Source of the DNA: Rubrivivax sp.
Lineage (GTDB): Bacteria; Pseudomonadota; Gammaproteobacteria; Burkholderiales; Burkholderiaceae_C
Direction: 5' to 3'
DNA length: 41,784 bases
Assembly (NCBI GenBank): GCA_021298085.1
Contig: JAJTDE010000022.1
Location: 1-41,784 of the forward strand
Within the stretch, counting starts at the first letter, position 1, and every line of letters starts with the position of its first letter. Of the stretch, positions 16,051-23,793 are shown piece after piece. Below the pieces are notes generated by a model, which did no database searches, was not told where the DNA came from, and was given only the letters and a program-made list of their open reading frames with translations. The translations under genes and the position numbers were made by a program.

Positions 16051-16545
16051 ATGATGGTGTTGAATGCCTCTTCTGAAGGTGTTTCTGCCGTTGCGCCGGG
16101 GGGCGCTTCGTCGCCTGCCGTTCCCGCAGGTACACCGCGACAGCGGCAGAGCCGACGCCCTGCGGCCAAGGCAGCGGCGGCGCCAGCGGCTGTCAGCCCA
16201 TCCCCGGTGAAGCCCCGCAAGAAGCCTGCGGCGCCTGCCAAGCCATCAGTTCCGGCCAAGCCTCAAGAGGCCACCAAGGCGACGAAACCGGCCAAGCCTG
16301 CCAAACCGGCTAAGGCCGCCAAGCCTGAGCCCTTGGTTCGCGACAGTTTCACCATGCCCGCGGCCGACTTCGCGCTGATCGCCACGCTCAAGGGCAGGGC
16401 CTTGTCAGTGCAGCAGGTGGCCAAGAAGAGTGAGTTGCTTCGCGCCGGCCTTCAGGCCCTGGCCGCGCTGGACGCACCGGCCCTGGTGGCCGCACTGCAG
16501 CGCCTGGAGCCCGTCAAGGTGGGCCGTCCGAAGAAGAGCCGCTGA
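16051..16545 (+). CDS. small basic protein with Ala/Pro/Lys-rich N-terminus and ribbon-helix-helix-like C-terminus
   Basis: About 164 residues. The first 95 are of low complexity, with repeated AKP and PAK units near residues 65-95, like histone H1 tails. The C-terminal 70 residues are compact: DSFTMPAADFALIATLKGRA, then KKSELLRAGLQALAAL, ending with a basic VGRPKKSR. A short strand followed by two helices, the second starting with KKSELLRAG, is what a ribbon-helix-helix DNA-binding domain looks like. I infer a nucleoid-associated or regulatory DNA-binding protein; no family is recognised with certainty. ATG at 16051 has AGG six bases upstream; ATG at 16054 is an alternative. Three tandem 9-bp repeats sit just before the gene, which would fit autoregulation. 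A hairpin (GGCACC-TCT-GGTGCC, near 16565-16579) follows the stop. Confidence 0.72.
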   Translation: MMVLNASSEGVSAVAPGGASSPAVPAGTPRQRQSRRPAAKAAAAPAAVSPSPVKPRKKPAAPAKPSVPAKPQEATKATKPAKPAKPAKAAKPEPLVRDSFTMPAADFALIATLKGRALSVQQVAKKSELLRAGLQALAALDAPALVAALQRLEPVKVGRPKKSR

Positions 16546-16597
16546 CTGTCTGGCGGGTTAGGCCGGCACCTCTGGTGCCTCCGGCGGGTTTCTGGCG

Positions 16598-16615
16598 CTG
16601 TCATCAAACCGACAC
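16598..16615 (+). promoter_or_regulatory. Pho-box-like direct repeat
   Basis: CTGTCAT-CAAA-CCGACAC has a perfect first heptamer and a partly matching second one with the 4-base spacing, 83 bases before the lipoprotein start at 16698. The CAAA spacer is the same as at 11127-11130 and 15115-15118. Confidence 0.5.
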
Positions 16616-16697
16616 GTCACAGGGTCACACTGGTGACGCAGGCTGCTTGTCAGCCCTTGCGTGAACCCGTGTCGAACAACTTTGAGTGAGACCTGTG

Positions 16698-17018
16698 ATG
16701 AAGACCACCCTGTCCCTGTGTGCGATGGCCTGCCTGATGGCTGCCGGATGTGCCACCTCCCCGCCTGCGCCGGCTGGCCTGACGGCCGGAAAGTTTGTCA
16801 GCATGGCCTGTGCGGAGAACAAGAGCTTCCAGGCACGGTTGAGCGATGACGGCCGCAGCATCCGCGTTCGCGCTCACCCCGGGTCCGCTGAACTGGAACG
16901 CCAGGCCGATGGCAGCTTCAGTGGCGACGGCTATGTGTTCAAGCCGGCCGCTGAAGGCGGCGCCAGCCTCGACCATGCTGGCAAGAGCCAGGGCAAGGCC
17001 TGCAAGGCCAGCGCCTGA
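16698..17018 (+). CDS. small lipoprotein, MliC/PliC lysozyme-inhibitor-like
   Basis: A 106-residue lipoprotein. The ATG at 16698 gives a clean signal (MKTTLSLCAMACLMAAGC) with lipobox MAAGC, so a lipid-anchored cysteine at residue 18. A GTG at 16686 is less likely. The mature part has paired cysteines (SMACAENKSF and GKACKAS), short beta segments and a SGDGYVFKPAAEGGASLDHAGK stretch. This layout resembles membrane-bound C-type lysozyme inhibitors, in which the aligned region is YSDGxYxWWSKGDEA, but the aromatic residues are not conserved. The assignment is therefore tentative; a generic periplasmic lipoprotein is the safe reading. A Pho-box-like repeat lies upstream, and a bidirectional hairpin separates it from the convergent ppx. 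Confidence 0.7.
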   Translation: MKTTLSLCAMACLMAAGCATSPPAPAGLTAGKFVSMACAENKSFQARLSDDGRSIRVRAHPGSAELERQADGSFSGDGYVFKPAAEGGASLDHAGKSQGKACKASA

Positions 17019-17050
17019 GGCAGCGCCTTCGGCGCGCGCGGTTCGCGCGG

Positions 17051-17073
17051 GCCCCCCGCGGGTGACGGGGGGC
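17051..17073. terminator. bidirectional hairpin between lipoprotein gene and ppx
   Basis: GCCCCCCG and CGGGGGGC form an 8-bp GC-only stem around a 7-base loop in the gap of 63 bases between two convergent genes. There is no T tract. It probably acts as a transcription block for both sides. Confidence 0.5.
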
Positions 17074-17081
17074 TTGCCGCT

Positions 17082-18662
17082 TCAGCGGGGCAGCCGCAAG
17101 CCCATGGCGCCACTGTTCTGCCAGGCCGCCGCCTCTTCCTGCAGCAGGAAGAGCGTTCGGGGGTTGGGGACGTCGTGCTCGGTGTGCCAGCGCAGCTGGG
17201 CCGTCAACGGCGCCACCCGTTTCAACCGCCAGTTGTCGGGCGCGTCACTGCGCGCATGGCAGCGGATGATGGCCAGGCGCAGGCACAGCACCTGCCAGGC
17301 TGAGCTGGGTTTCTGCAGCAGCGCCTCGACCTTGCGCAAGCCACCCCGCTGCGCCAGCACCAGTTCCGCCAGGCGCCGCTGCTGGCTCTGCGAGAACCCG
17401 GGTGCGTCCACGTGCCCCAGCAGGTAGCTGCTGTGGCGGTGGTGGTCGTGGTGTGACACACACAGCCCGACTTCGTGGAGTGCCGCGGCCCATTGCAGCT
17501 CTCGGCGGGCCTCGCCGTGGGTGTCGGTGCCTTGCATGCCGGCGTCGGCCGCGAAGGCGTCGGACAGGCCGGCGCTGTCGTACAGGGCCAATGCCGTGTG
17601 CATGACGCGTCGGGCCTGGGGAAGGTCCACCTGGAAACGCTGCTGCAGATCGCCCACGGTATGGTCTCGCACGTCGCGCGGTTCACGCCGGTTCGCAGCC
17701 TGCAGGCGCTCATGCAGATCGATGATCACGCCCTGGCGCAGCGCGCCCTTGGCGGGCCGAAGTTCGCGGATGCCGAAGTGAGTGACCAGGGTGTAGAGGA
17801 TGGCCAGCCCGCCGGGGATGACGGCCCGGCGGTCGTCCTTCAGGCCGGGAATGTCCAGCCGGCTCACATGGCCGGCGCGCAGGGCCATGTCGATCAGGTG
17901 CTGCAGCGCCGCCGGGGTGATGCGGCCGTCGGTCAGGCCCATGGCCTTCAGCACGTCGGACACCGCGCCGGCCGTGCCCGATGAACCCAGGGCTTCTTCC
18001 CAGCGGTCGGGCGCAAATTCGGCCAGGGCTTCCTCGAACTGCGCGCCGGCGGCCACCTGGGCGGCGCGCATCGCCTCGGGAGTGATCGCGCCGTCGGGAA
18101 ACCAGCGCATCGACAGGCCCACCGAACCGACGGGGAACGATTCTGCGCTGGCCGGTGTGTGCCGCAGGCCCAGGATCAGCTCTGTGCTGCGCCCACCGAT
18201 GTCGACTACCAGTCGCGGCTTGTCAGACGGTTGCAGGCAGGCCACGCCCGCGAAGATGAGGCGGGCCTCCTCGCGGCCAGAGATCACTTCGATGGGGTAA
18301 CCCAGCACGGGTTGGCCGCGCGCCAGGAATTCGTCGCGGTTGGCGGCTTCGCGCAGTGTCTGGGTGGCCACGGCCCGCACCAGCCGGGCCGGGATGCCTT
18401 CCAGCACGGCGCCAAACTCGGCCAGGCAGTCCAGCCCGCGCTGGATGCCGGCCTCTGACAGACGGCTGGACGCGTCCAGGTCAGCACCCAGTCGCACCAT
18501 GCGCTTGAGGTACTGCACGCGCCGGTAGCGCCCCCGGTGCAGGCTGCCCAGTTCCAGCCGCATGCTGTTGGAGCCGATGTCGACGGCGGCCAGGGTTTCC
18601 GGGTTGGCAGGGCCCGGCTCGCCGGGTTGTCGGGTGGCGGAGGCAAAGGGCATGGTCGGCAA
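17082..18662 (-). CDS. ppx: exopolyphosphatase (Ppx/GppA family)
   Basis: A 526-residue Ppx/GppA phosphatase. The ASKHA-type first phosphate loop is AAVDIGSNSMRLELG (about residue 25), followed by TQTLREAANRDEFL, the catalytic-acid segment SGREEARLIFAGV, the second phosphate loop VVDIGGRSTELILG, and GTAGAVSDVLKAM. The C-terminal HD-like region has ALHEVGLCVSHHDHHRHSSYLL. Length near 500 and the C-terminal domain fit true exopolyphosphatases more than the short single-domain type. It releases phosphate from polyphosphate, or acts on pppGpp. Its place close to the PstS-like gene and Pho-box-like sites fits phosphate storage. No ppk is beside it. ATG at 18662; ATG at 18653 is also possible. Confidence 0.92.
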   Translation of the reverse strand: MPTMPFASATRQPGEPGPANPETLAAVDIGSNSMRLELGSLHRGRYRRVQYLKRMVRLGADLDASSRLSEAGIQRGLDCLAEFGAVLEGIPARLVRAVATQTLREAANRDEFLARGQPVLGYPIEVISGREEARLIFAGVACLQPSDKPRLVVDIGGRSTELILGLRHTPASAESFPVGSVGLSMRWFPDGAITPEAMRAAQVAAGAQFEEALAEFAPDRWEEALGSSGTAGAVSDVLKAMGLTDGRITPAALQHLIDMALRAGHVSRLDIPGLKDDRRAVIPGGLAILYTLVTHFGIRELRPAKGALRQGVIIDLHERLQAANRREPRDVRDHTVGDLQQRFQVDLPQARRVMHTALALYDSAGLSDAFAADAGMQGTDTHGEARRELQWAAALHEVGLCVSHHDHHRHSSYLLGHVDAPGFSQSQQRRLAELVLAQRGGLRKVEALLQKPSSAWQVLCLRLAIIRCHARSDAPDNWRLKRVAPLTAQLRWHTEHDVPNPRTLFLLQEEAAAWQNSGAMGLRLPR

Positions 18663-18721
18663 GGAAACGCGGAAAGTGCGGTAAACGCTGGGTACGTGGG
18701 AAGCTTGGGTAGCATCATCCC

Positions 18722-19402
18722 ATGTGCACCCGCTACATCAGCCCGGACACCGCGGCGATTGAACGCCTGTGGCACGTGGGCGCGGGCCACACCTGGCGTG
18801 GCGCTGAAGTGTTTCCGCGCAGCCCCAACGTCTTCATCCGGGCAGCGCGCCACGATGCTGACGCTGCCCGTGAACTGGTGCAGGGCACCTGGGGCCTGAT
18901 TCCCTGGTTTGCCAAGGCGCCGCGTGTCAGCTACAGCACGCAGAACGCGCGCTCTGAAGAGCTGGCCAGCAAGGCCAGCTACCGCCAGCCCTGGGCGCGC
19001 GCGCAGCGCTGCATCATCCCGGCCTGGACCTTTGACGAACCCAACTGGGAGAGCGGCCGCAACGTCTGGTGGCGCTTCGCCCGCGCCGACGGTGAACCCT
19101 GGGGCCTGGCCGGCCTGTGGGCCACCTGGGTGGACAAGGCCACCGGCGAAGTCTTCGAGAGCAGCACCATGCTCACCGTCAACGCCGACGCCTGCCCGCT
19201 GATGAGCCGCATGCACAAGCCTGACCCGGCGCTTCAGCCGCACGAACAAGACAAGCGTGCCGTCGTGCCCATCGAGCCCGAAGACGTGGACACCTGGCTG
19301 CACGGCAGCCCCGAGCAGGTGCAGCCCTTGATCCGGTTTGCGCCGCTGGAACGTTATCGCGCGGGCCCGGTGGCGCCGCCGCAGGGCGGCTTCAGCTTCT
19401 GA
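18722..19402 (+). CDS. SOS response-associated peptidase (SRAP, YedK/HMCES-like)
   Basis: A 226-residue SRAP protein. These proteins form a thiazolidine crosslink with abasic sites in single-stranded DNA through the N-terminal cysteine. The start is set by the family: translation must begin MC, here MCTRYI at the ATG at 18722, so C2 is exposed after methionine removal. STQNARSE gives the conserved asparagine, and IIPAWTFDEPNW is at the place of the family's FYEW glutamate. The usual HxRMP histidine motif is replaced by MSRMHKPDPA, with the histidine after RM instead of before it. That pattern fits a subgroup rather than a damaged gene. Stop overlaps the convergent crcB by 11 bases. No SOS box was seen upstream. 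Confidence 0.88.
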   Translation: MCTRYISPDTAAIERLWHVGAGHTWRGAEVFPRSPNVFIRAARHDADAARELVQGTWGLIPWFAKAPRVSYSTQNARSEELASKASYRQPWARAQRCIIPAWTFDEPNWESGRNVWWRFARADGEPWGLAGLWATWVDKATGEVFESSTMLTVNADACPLMSRMHKPDPALQPHEQDKRAVVPIEPEDVDTWLHGSPEQVQPLIRFAPLERYRAGPVAPPQGGFSF

Positions 19403-19808
19403 GCAGCTGCCAGGTCCACACGCCCAGCGCGGTGGCCAGCAGCGAGCCCGCCAGGTGCAGCCCGGCCGTGGCCAGGGCTGGCAGCAGCCGGGCCTGCTGA
19501 AGCAGCGCCACCACTTCGGCGGAGAAGCTGGAAAACGTCGTCAACCCGCCCAAAAAGCCGGTGATGACAAACAGCCGCCAGGTCTGCGGCCACTGCGGGT
19601 GCTGTGCAAAGGCTGCCACCGCCACCCCCACCAGGTAGCCGCCCAGCAGGTTGGCCACCAGTGTGCCCAGTGGCAGCCAGGCATGGCTGTGGTTGAAGGC
19701 GGCGGCCAGGCGCCAGCGCAGCAGCGCCCCCAGCGCCGCACCCAGGCCCACCGCGGCGGCGGCGCCCAGCCAGGCGGCTTGGGCCAAGGGGGACAGGGCA
19801 GGGTGCAT
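19392..19808 (-). CDS. crcB: fluoride efflux channel CrcB (Fluc)
   Basis: A 138-residue protein with four hydrophobic segments, which exports fluoride as a dual-topology dimer. Family motifs seen: GAALGALLRW (near residue 25), GTLVANLLGGYLVG with the pore asparagine, and GFLGGLTTFSSFSAE, the phenylalanine and threonine-serine fluoride track. The N-terminus from ATG 19808 is about 15 residues longer than many homologues, so the start is uncertain. A fluoride riboswitch was looked for upstream on the same strand and not found. The 3' end overlaps SRAP, tail to tail. Confidence 0.93.
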   Translation of the reverse strand: MHPALSPLAQAAWLGAAAAVGLGAALGALLRWRLAAAFNHSHAWLPLGTLVANLLGGYLVGVAVAAFAQHPQWPQTWRLFVITGFLGGLTTFSSFSAEVVALLQQARLLPALATAGLHLAGSLLATALGVWTWQLLRS

Positions 19809-19960
19809 GGGCAGGGTGGTCAGCGGTGAGGGGCGCGCCGGGCCGGTGTGGCGCAGGCGGCAATCGAGGGCGCCCTGAATGGCGGTTCAGGCCCGATTAT
19901 CCGGCGGCGTTGGGTACCATTCCCGGCCTTGGGTGGGCGCTTTCACAAGGAGCAGTGTCA

Positions 19961-20782
19961 ATGGGAATGGACGTGGTCGACTTCGAGGTCAAGGGCTCGG
20001 AGATGCAGTTTGTCGAGATCGAACTCGACCCCGGTGAGGCCGCCGTCGGCGAAGCCGGCAGCATGATGTTCATGGACGCCGGCATCGGCATGGACACGGT
20101 CTTCGGTGACGGCAGCCAGAGCAGCGGCGGTGGCGGCTTCTTTGGCAAGCTGCTGGGTGCGGGCAAGCGCCTGGTGACGGGTGAATCGCTGTTCACCACG
20201 GTTTACACCAACAACGTCGCACAAAAGCAGCGGGTGGCCTTTGCCGCCCCGTACCCCGGCAAGATCCTGCCGATGGACTTGCGCCAGCTGGGTGGCATGC
20301 TCATCTGCCAGAAGGACAGCTTCCTGTGTGCCGCCCGTGGCGTGTCGCTGGGCATTCACTTCCAGCAGAAGCTCAGCGTGGGCTTCTTCGGGGGTGAAGG
20401 CTTCATCATGCAGAAGCTCGAGGGTGACGGCCTGGCCTTTGTGCATGCCGGCGGCACCGTCGTCAAGCGCGACCTTCAACCCGGCCAGACGCTGTTTGTC
20501 GACACCGGCTGCCTGGTGGCGATGACGCCGCAGGTGAATTTCGAGATCCAGTACGTGGGCAAGATCAAGACTGCGCTGTTTGGCGGTGAAGGCCTGTTCT
20601 TTGCCAAGGTGTCAGGCCCGGGCACGGTGTGGCTGCAGACACTGCCGTTCTCGCGCCTGGCCTCGCGTGTGTTTGCCGCCGCGCCGCAGACGGGCAGTGG
20701 TTCACGCGAGCAGGGTGGCCTTTTGGGCGGCCTGGCCGGTGGCAGCGTGCTGGGTGGCATCTTGTCGGGCGACGATGACTGA
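19961..20782 (+). CDS. AIM24 / TIGR00266 family protein
   Basis: A 273-residue protein of the AIM24 (TIGR00266) family, whose bacterial members have no established function; the mitochondrial relative is needed for inner-membrane integrity. Typical parts are VEIELDPGEAAVGEAGSMMFMD near the start, a glycine-serine loop GSQSSGGGGFFGKLL (about 48-62), GESLFTTVYTN, and a C-terminal VQTLPFSRLASRV-like stretch. The tail ends in a glycine-rich segment ([15 protein letters not shown]). The ATG at 19961 is preceded by AAGGAG; the longer frame upstream has no support. Its stop overlaps the start of the YncE-like gene by 8 bases, so translation is coupled. Confidence 0.88.
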   Translation: MGMDVVDFEVKGSEMQFVEIELDPGEAAVGEAGSMMFMDAGIGMDTVFGDGSQSSGGGGFFGKLLGAGKRLVTGESLFTTVYTNNVAQKQRVAFAAPYPGKILPMDLRQLGGMLICQKDSFLCAARGVSLGIHFQQKLSVGFFGGEGFIMQKLEGDGLAFVHAGGTVVKRDLQPGQTLFVDTGCLVAMTPQVNFEIQYVGKIKTALFGGEGLFFAKVSGPGTVWLQTLPFSRLASRVFAAAPQTGSGSREQGGLLGGLAGGSVLGGILSGDDD

Positions 20783-21842
20783 TCGCACCGTCCGGTCGCT
20801 TCAGCGCCGCGCCTTTGTGCGCGGCTGGGGTGCTGCCATGGCCGGGGCCGGCGTGTGCGCGCTGGCCGGCTTGCCCTCCGTGGCCCGGGCGCTGCAGGCC
20901 GCGGCCGCGTCCACCGGCGCGCCCAAGCACCCCATCTTTGTGCTGAACAGCCAGGACGCCAACGTCAGCGTGATCGACCCAACCACCTGGGCCGAACGCC
21001 AGCGCATTCCCACCGGCAAGGAGCCGCACCACCTCTACCTCACGCCCGACGAGAAGAGCGTGATCGTGGCCAACGCCGCGTCCAATTCGCTGACCTTCAT
21101 TGACCCGGCTACCGCGCAGGTGCAGCGCACCATCCCCGCCATCGCGGACCCTTACCACCTGCGCTTCTCGCCCGACATGAAGTGGTTCGTGACAGCGGCC
21201 AACCGCCTGCACCACATCGACATCTACCGCTGGACACCATCGGCAGCCCAGCCGCTGGCCCTGGCCAAGCGCATCGAGGCACCGCGCACACCCAGCCACC
21301 TGGCCATCGACACACGCTCCAGCGTGGTCTATGCGTCGCTGCAGGACAGCAACGAGCTGATCGCCATCGACCTGGCCACCCAGGCGGTGCGCTGGAAGGT
21401 CAGCACCGGCAAGATGCCGGCGGATGTGTTCCTGACCCGCGACGACAAGCACCTGCTGGTGGGCCTCACCGCCGACAAGGTGGTCGAGGTCTACGACGTC
21501 AGCGGCGCGGCGCCACGGCTCGTCAAGCGGCTGGAAACCGGCAACGGGGCGCACGCCTTCCGCTCCCGCGGTGATGGCCGTCATGTGTTTGTCAGCAACC
21601 GCGTGGCCAACAGCATCAGCATGATCGACCTCACCGATTTCACGGTGGCCGCGCAGCTGCCCGGGCCTGGCGGGCCCGACTGCATGGAGATGATGTCGGA
21701 CAACAAGACCCTGCTGCTGAGCTCGCGCTGGGCCGGGCAGATGACGGTGATCGACATCGACACCCGCAAGGCGGTCCGCCAGGTGAAGGTGGGGCGTTCG
21801 CCGCACGGCATCTGGACGCTGGACCATGCGCGACGTGACTGA
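20775..21842 (+). CDS. Tat-exported YncE-family beta-propeller protein
   Basis: A 355-residue propeller. The N-terminus has a twin-arginine signal, LQRRAFVRGWGAAMAG, followed by a hydrophobic stretch and cleavage near ARA, about residue 40. Six to seven blades follow, each with the YVTN/YncE pattern: SQDANVSVIDPTTW, EKSVIVANAASNSLTFIDP, SSVVYASLQDSNELIAIDL, GRHVFVSNRVANSISMIDL, NKTLLLSSRWAGQMTVIDI and a last GRSPHGIWTLD. YncE homologues bind DNA or ligands; no catalytic residues are expected. Start ATG 20775 is within the end of the AIM24 gene and the stop lies 17 bases into the deacetylase gene, so the three are one transcription unit. A link to cell-wall metabolism is inferred from the neighbour. 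Confidence 0.85.
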   Translation: MTDRTVRSLQRRAFVRGWGAAMAGAGVCALAGLPSVARALQAAAASTGAPKHPIFVLNSQDANVSVIDPTTWAERQRIPTGKEPHHLYLTPDEKSVIVANAASNSLTFIDPATAQVQRTIPAIADPYHLRFSPDMKWFVTAANRLHHIDIYRWTPSAAQPLALAKRIEAPRTPSHLAIDTRSSVVYASLQDSNELIAIDLATQAVRWKVSTGKMPADVFLTRDDKHLLVGLTADKVVEVYDVSGAAPRLVKRLETGNGAHAFRSRGDGRHVFVSNRVANSISMIDLTDFTVAAQLPGPGGPDCMEMMSDNKTLLLSSRWAGQMTVIDIDTRKAVRQVKVGRSPHGIWTLDHARRD

Positions 21843-22737
21843 GCGGGCGGTGCCGGCGGCGCGCGCCAGGGTCGAGCGGCGGCTGCCCCTGCGACGGGCG
21901 CGCGCGCGGCGGTGCCTGTGTGTGGCCTTGGCGGCGGTGGTGGCGTCTGCGTTTGCCCCCGCGGAGGCGGCGCCCAGTGCCGCAGCCCCAGGCACAGCAG
22001 CCTGCACCCGCCCGGTCTACCTGACGTTTGACACTGGCCATATGGCCGTGGCACCGCTGGTGGCCGACGTCCTGCAGCGGCACGGCGTGAAGGCCACCTT
22101 CTTCCTGGCCGACGAGCGCGCCAAGGAGGGCGGCAGCAGCCTGGGCGACCACTGGGCCGACTGGTGGCGCGCCCGCGCGGCCGAGGGCCATGTCTTTGGC
22201 TCCCACACCTGGGACCACGACGTCTGGCAGGCGGACGTCTCTGCGCAGCAGTTCCGCGTCAAGCCCACCCAGGGCCCCGAGCGCGGCAAGTCGCGCGTGC
22301 TGTCAGCCGCCGCCTACTGTGCCGAGCTCATCCGGCCCGCGCAGCGCTTTGAGGCCTGGACGGGCCAGCCCATGTCGGCCATCTTCCGCGCGCCCGGCGG
22401 CAAGGTGTCGCCGGCACTGACGGCGGCCGCGGCGCGCTGCGGCTTCACCCACGTGCCCTGGACGCCCGCCGGCTTCCTGGGTGACGAGCTGCCCAGCGAG
22501 CGCTGGCCGAATGAGCAGCTGCTGCGCCAGGCGCTGCGCGATGTCCGCGAAGGCGACATCCTGCTGGCGCACCTGGGCATCTGGTCACGGCAAGATCCGT
22601 GGGCCCCGGCGGTGCTGGAACCCTTGATCGTCGGGCTGAAGGCCAAGGGCCTGTGCTTTGCGACGCTGCGTGAACACCCCACGCTGGGTCGCGCTGCCCG
22701 CGCTGCCGCGCCGCGCCAGCAGCCGGCGGGTCTTTGA
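21826..22737 (+). CDS. polysaccharide deacetylase-like protein (NodB-homology), atypical metal motif
   Basis: A 303-residue exported protein. A basic N-terminus and hydrophobic segment (residues 29-47, cleavage near AEA) form the signal. The NodB-homology domain is clear: YLTFDTGHMAVAPLVADVLQ then GVKATFFLADERA, GHVFGSHTWDHDVW (motif 2, H127 and H131), FRAPGGKVSP (motif 3, the catalytic arginine), and DILLAHLG. In motif 1 the usual TFDDG is TFDTG, so the base aspartate D69 remains but the metal-binding aspartate is threonine. This can mean altered metal use or no classical deacetylation. It overlaps the YncE-like gene by 17 bases. Substrate unknown. Confidence 0.83.
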   Translation: MRDVTERAVPAARARVERRLPLRRARARRCLCVALAAVVASAFAPAEAAPSAAAPGTAACTRPVYLTFDTGHMAVAPLVADVLQRHGVKATFFLADERAKEGGSSLGDHWADWWRARAAEGHVFGSHTWDHDVWQADVSAQQFRVKPTQGPERGKSRVLSAAAYCAELIRPAQRFEAWTGQPMSAIFRAPGGKVSPALTAAAARCGFTHVPWTPAGFLGDELPSERWPNEQLLRQALRDVREGDILLAHLGIWSRQDPWAPAVLEPLIVGLKAKGLCFATLREHPTLGRAARAAAPRQQPAGL

Positions 22738-22773
22738 CACCCGAACCGGCAGCCTGCAACCTTTAGCGTCCCC

Positions 22774-23745
22774 ATGCTCGACACCCTTCTGCAGCCCCTT
22801 GAACGGGTCCAGCAAGCCCTCTTCGAAAGCCTGGTGCAGCCGGCGCTGTTCCACCTGGGCCTGATGCACCTGGCCGAGGACGCCTTTGTGGGCGTGACCT
22901 GGCTGCTGGCCGGCGTGCTGCAGCTGGTGATCATCGTCACGCTGTTCCGCGCCCTGGAGGCCTGGCGCCCCGTGGAGCCGGTGACGGACCGCGCCGCCAT
23001 CCGGACCGACATCGTCTATTCGCTCATCCACCGCCTGGGCCTGTTCCGGGTGGCGATGTTCTTCACCGTGGACGCAGTGGCCACCGAGGTGTTGGCCTCG
23101 CAGCTGCGCTGGCTGGGCTGGCAACCCTGGCAGCCGGATCAGCTGTGGCCCGGCGTGACCGACCTGCCCTGGGTCAGCCTGCTGATCTACCTGGTGCTGT
23201 TTGACTGTGTCGACTACTGGCTGCACCGGGGCCAGCACGGCTTCAGGCGCTGGTGGCAGCTGCACGCACTGCACCACAGCCAGCGCCAGATGACCCGCTG
23301 GAGCGACAACCGCAACCACCTGCTCGACGACGTCTTCCGCGACGCTGCCTTTGTCAGCGTGGCCCTGTTGCTGGGCGTGGGCCCGGGCCAGTTTGTGGCC
23401 ATCGTGGCGCTGACGCAGCTGCTGGAAAGCCTGTCACACGCCAATGTGAAGCTGCACTTCGGGCCGGTGCTGGGGCGGGTGCTGGTCAGCCCGGCCTACC
23501 ACCGGCTGCACCATGCCATCGGGGTGGGGCATGAATCCCACGGGCCGGGCAGCCTGGGCGGCCACAACTTTGCCGTGCTGTTTCCGGTGTGGGACATCGT
23601 GTTCCGCACCGCCCGCTTTGACTTCACCTGGGAAGCCACCGGCATCCGTGACCAGCTGCCCGGCGAAGGCGCACGTGACTACGGCCAGGGCTTCTGGCGC
23701 CAGCAGTGGCTGGGCCTGAAGCGGTTCATTCAACCCGCCGCCTGA
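22774..23745 (+). CDS. sterol desaturase / fatty acid hydroxylase superfamily protein
   Basis: A 323-residue integral membrane di-iron enzyme. Hydrophobic segments lie near residues 40-60, 85-105, 135-150 and 190-220. The histidine clusters are HRGQH (151-155), HALHH (164-168), SHANV (H222) and HRLHH (243-247), the superfamily's metal site. The protein puts a hydroxyl group or double bond into a lipid; which lipid is not shown by sequence. Bacterial relatives act on fatty acyl chains, hopanoids or ornithine-lipid acyl groups. It follows the deacetylase after 36 bases and precedes the CinA-like gene by 48. Start ATG 22774 is the best because no earlier start leaves a better N-terminus. Confidence 0.9.
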   Translation: MLDTLLQPLERVQQALFESLVQPALFHLGLMHLAEDAFVGVTWLLAGVLQLVIIVTLFRALEAWRPVEPVTDRAAIRTDIVYSLIHRLGLFRVAMFFTVDAVATEVLASQLRWLGWQPWQPDQLWPGVTDLPWVSLLIYLVLFDCVDYWLHRGQHGFRRWWQLHALHHSQRQMTRWSDNRNHLLDDVFRDAAFVSVALLLGVGPGQFVAIVALTQLLESLSHANVKLHFGPVLGRVLVSPAYHRLHHAIGVGHESHGPGSLGGHNFAVLFPVWDIVFRTARFDFTWEATGIRDQLPGEGARDYGQGFWRQQWLGLKRFIQPAA

Positions 23746-23793
23746 CGCCGCCCCACGCCCCCCCCTGACCACCCGTCAACGTACCATCAACCC

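Noticed and set aside
19809..19960. Fluoride riboswitch upstream of crcB
   Set aside because: The conserved pseudoknot sequence pattern was not found on the minus strand in the 150 bases before the gene.
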